From NCBI GenBank assembly GCA_963721725.1, contig CAVRLX010000020.1, positions 103,944 through 167,943 on the forward strand: DNA of 64,000 bases, written 5' to 3'. Below, one piece after another: positions 63,215 through 64,000 of the stretch. The DNA is from RI-153 sp963721725 (GTDB lineage: Bacteria; Chloroflexota; Anaerolineae; Caldilineales; Caldilineaceae). Every line of letters starts with the position of its first letter. Within the stretch, counting starts at the first letter, position 1. A program made the translations under genes and the position numbers. Under the pieces are notes generated by a model that was not told the origin of the DNA, did not search any database, and saw nothing but the letters and a program-made list of their open reading frames with translations.

Positions 63215-64000
63215 ATGAGCCACACAAAATTGCCGCCCGTGACAAATGTTTATCGGCGCCAGACCTCTCAGTTGGATCTGCCACCACGGCTACTCTTTGG
63301 TGCGGGACCATCGAATTTGTATCCGCGTGTGGTGCAAGCCATGGGGATGCCTCTGGTGGGCCATCTTGACCCCAGGTTTGTTGAGGTGATGGGCGATATT
63401 CAAGATCTATTGTGCTACGCATGGCAGACAGATAATCGATGGACATTTCCTATTAGCGGCACAGGTAGCGCTGCCACGGAAGCGGCTATAGCCAATATGA
63501 TCGAACCCGGGGATGTGATGTTGGTGGGGGTGAATGGATACTTTAGTGAACGGATTTGCACCATTGCGGCCCGCTATGGGGCGGATGTACGGCGACTGGA
63601 AAAACACTGGGGAGGACTATTTACACCTGAAGAAGTGCGCGCTGCCGTGGAACTTTATCGTCCGGCTGTGCTGGCATTGGTTCATGGCGAAACATCCACC
63701 GGAGTGGAACAACCGTTGACCGACATTGGCGATATTTGCCGTGCGCATGATTGTCTTTTTCTTGTCGATTCTGTGGCAAGCCTTTGTGCTCTGCCGCTCT
63801 ATGTAGATGCCTGGAATATTGACATCTGCTACAGCGCCAGCCATACATGTCTGAGCGCTGCACCGGGAATTGCCCCAATTACATTCAGCGCCCGGGCTGT
63901 GGAGAAAATTCAGAGCCGCCGGGAACCGGTACGCAGTTGGTATTGGGATGCTGTTTTATTACAACGCTATTGGGCAGAACCCCACGTCTATCATCACACG
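63215..64000 (+). CDS. Alanine-glyoxylate aminotransferase-like protein lacking the PLP lysine (3' end outside the window)
   Basis: 262 codons are in the window. The fold is class V aminotransferase: FGAGPSNLYPRVVQAMGMPL, VGHLDP, FPISGTGSAATEAAIANMIE, HGETSTGVEQPL and LVDSVASL all match the AGXT group. At the Schiff-base site the family has SGSQK; here it is SASHT, with Thr at residue 211 (codon 63845-63847). Nearby SLGGxP is SLCALP. So the PLP-binding lysine is absent, and the protein is probably catalytically dead or altered. ATG 63215 begins the standard N-terminus. Confidence 0.78.
   Translation, partial: MSHTKLPPVTNVYRRQTSQLDLPPRLLFGAGPSNLYPRVVQAMGMPLVGHLDPRFVEVMGDIQDLLCYAWQTDNRWTFPISGTGSAATEAAIANMIEPGDVMLVGVNGYFSERICTIAARYGADVRRLEKHWGGLFTPEEVRAAVELYRPAVLALVHGETSTGVEQPLTDIGDICRAHDCLFLVDSVASLCALPLYVDAWNIDICYSASHTCLSAAPGIAPITFSARAVEKIQSRREPVRSWYWDAVLLQRYWAEPHVYHHT

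Noticed and set aside
1..64000. tRNA, rRNA, tmRNA or riboswitch genes
   Set aside because: A visual search for T-loop strings such as GGTTCGAAT and for known riboswitch cores gave nothing convincing. A covariance-model scan would be decisive.

Overview
The window is a gene-dense stretch of a bacterial chromosome. The gene content suggests the Chloroflexota, probably an Anaerolineae/Caldilineae-type lineage. Pointers are a fused nuoCD gene, a Mrp ATPase, an ATP synthase operon followed by a lone mreB, a methyltetrahydrofolate methyltransferase homologue, a TPR-CHAT protein, and several very large secreted proteins with Pro/Thr-rich linkers and YLPxVxR-like C-terminal motifs. This placement rests on recalled gene content, not on a search. 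I saw no rRNA, tRNA, CRISPR array or intact insertion sequence.

Layout. 0-9 kb: two coupled Yip1-type membrane proteins; two paralogous small CxxC proteins; mrp with an aldose-epimerase-like gene; a secreted CAP protein; a frameshifted FAD amine-oxidase-like gene; a membrane-anchored DUF1858 protein; and a UPF0173 hydrolase. 9-13 kb: a partial complex I operon nuoB-nuoCD-nuoI on the minus strand with its own terminator. 13-22 kb: a zinc-ribbon/BON/LysM membrane protein, an RraA-family protein, a secreted protein of unknown function, a class V aminotransferase, a HicB-like/PIN toxin-antitoxin pair and the SppA protease. 22-28 kb: an ECF sigma factor, a soluble zinc-finger anti-sigma-like protein and a translationally coupled TPR-CHAT protease, followed by a secreted subtilase. 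28-40 kb: two giant secreted proteins, separated by an IS630-like HTH protein and superoxide dismutase. 40-46 kb: a metallophosphoesterase, a frameshifted solute-binding protein overlapping a GH39-like membrane protein, and a minus-strand run FHA/wHTH regulator-hemW-coaD-coiled-coil protein. 46-64 kb: a Ser/Thr kinase, a methyltransferase, the full F1Fo ATP synthase operon (small membrane protein, atpB, E, F, H, A, G, D, C), mreB, ridA, rpsA, clpC, and the start of an alanine-glyoxylate aminotransferase homologue that has lost its catalytic lysine.

The most interesting unit is the sigma / zinc-finger / TPR-CHAT locus. It looks like a free-standing protease-controlled sigma switch, resembling the output arm of type III-E CRISPR (TPR-CHAT, Csx30, sigma factor) but without CRISPR. 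The window also holds two families of dispersed palindromic repeats (four copies of one, two of the other) and a set of iterated-word hairpins placed inside the nuo and atp operons. Four genes, including essential atpD, are broken by six single-base insertions. Removing one base at each site restores a full-length frame, so I read these as residual sequencing errors rather than pseudogenes.
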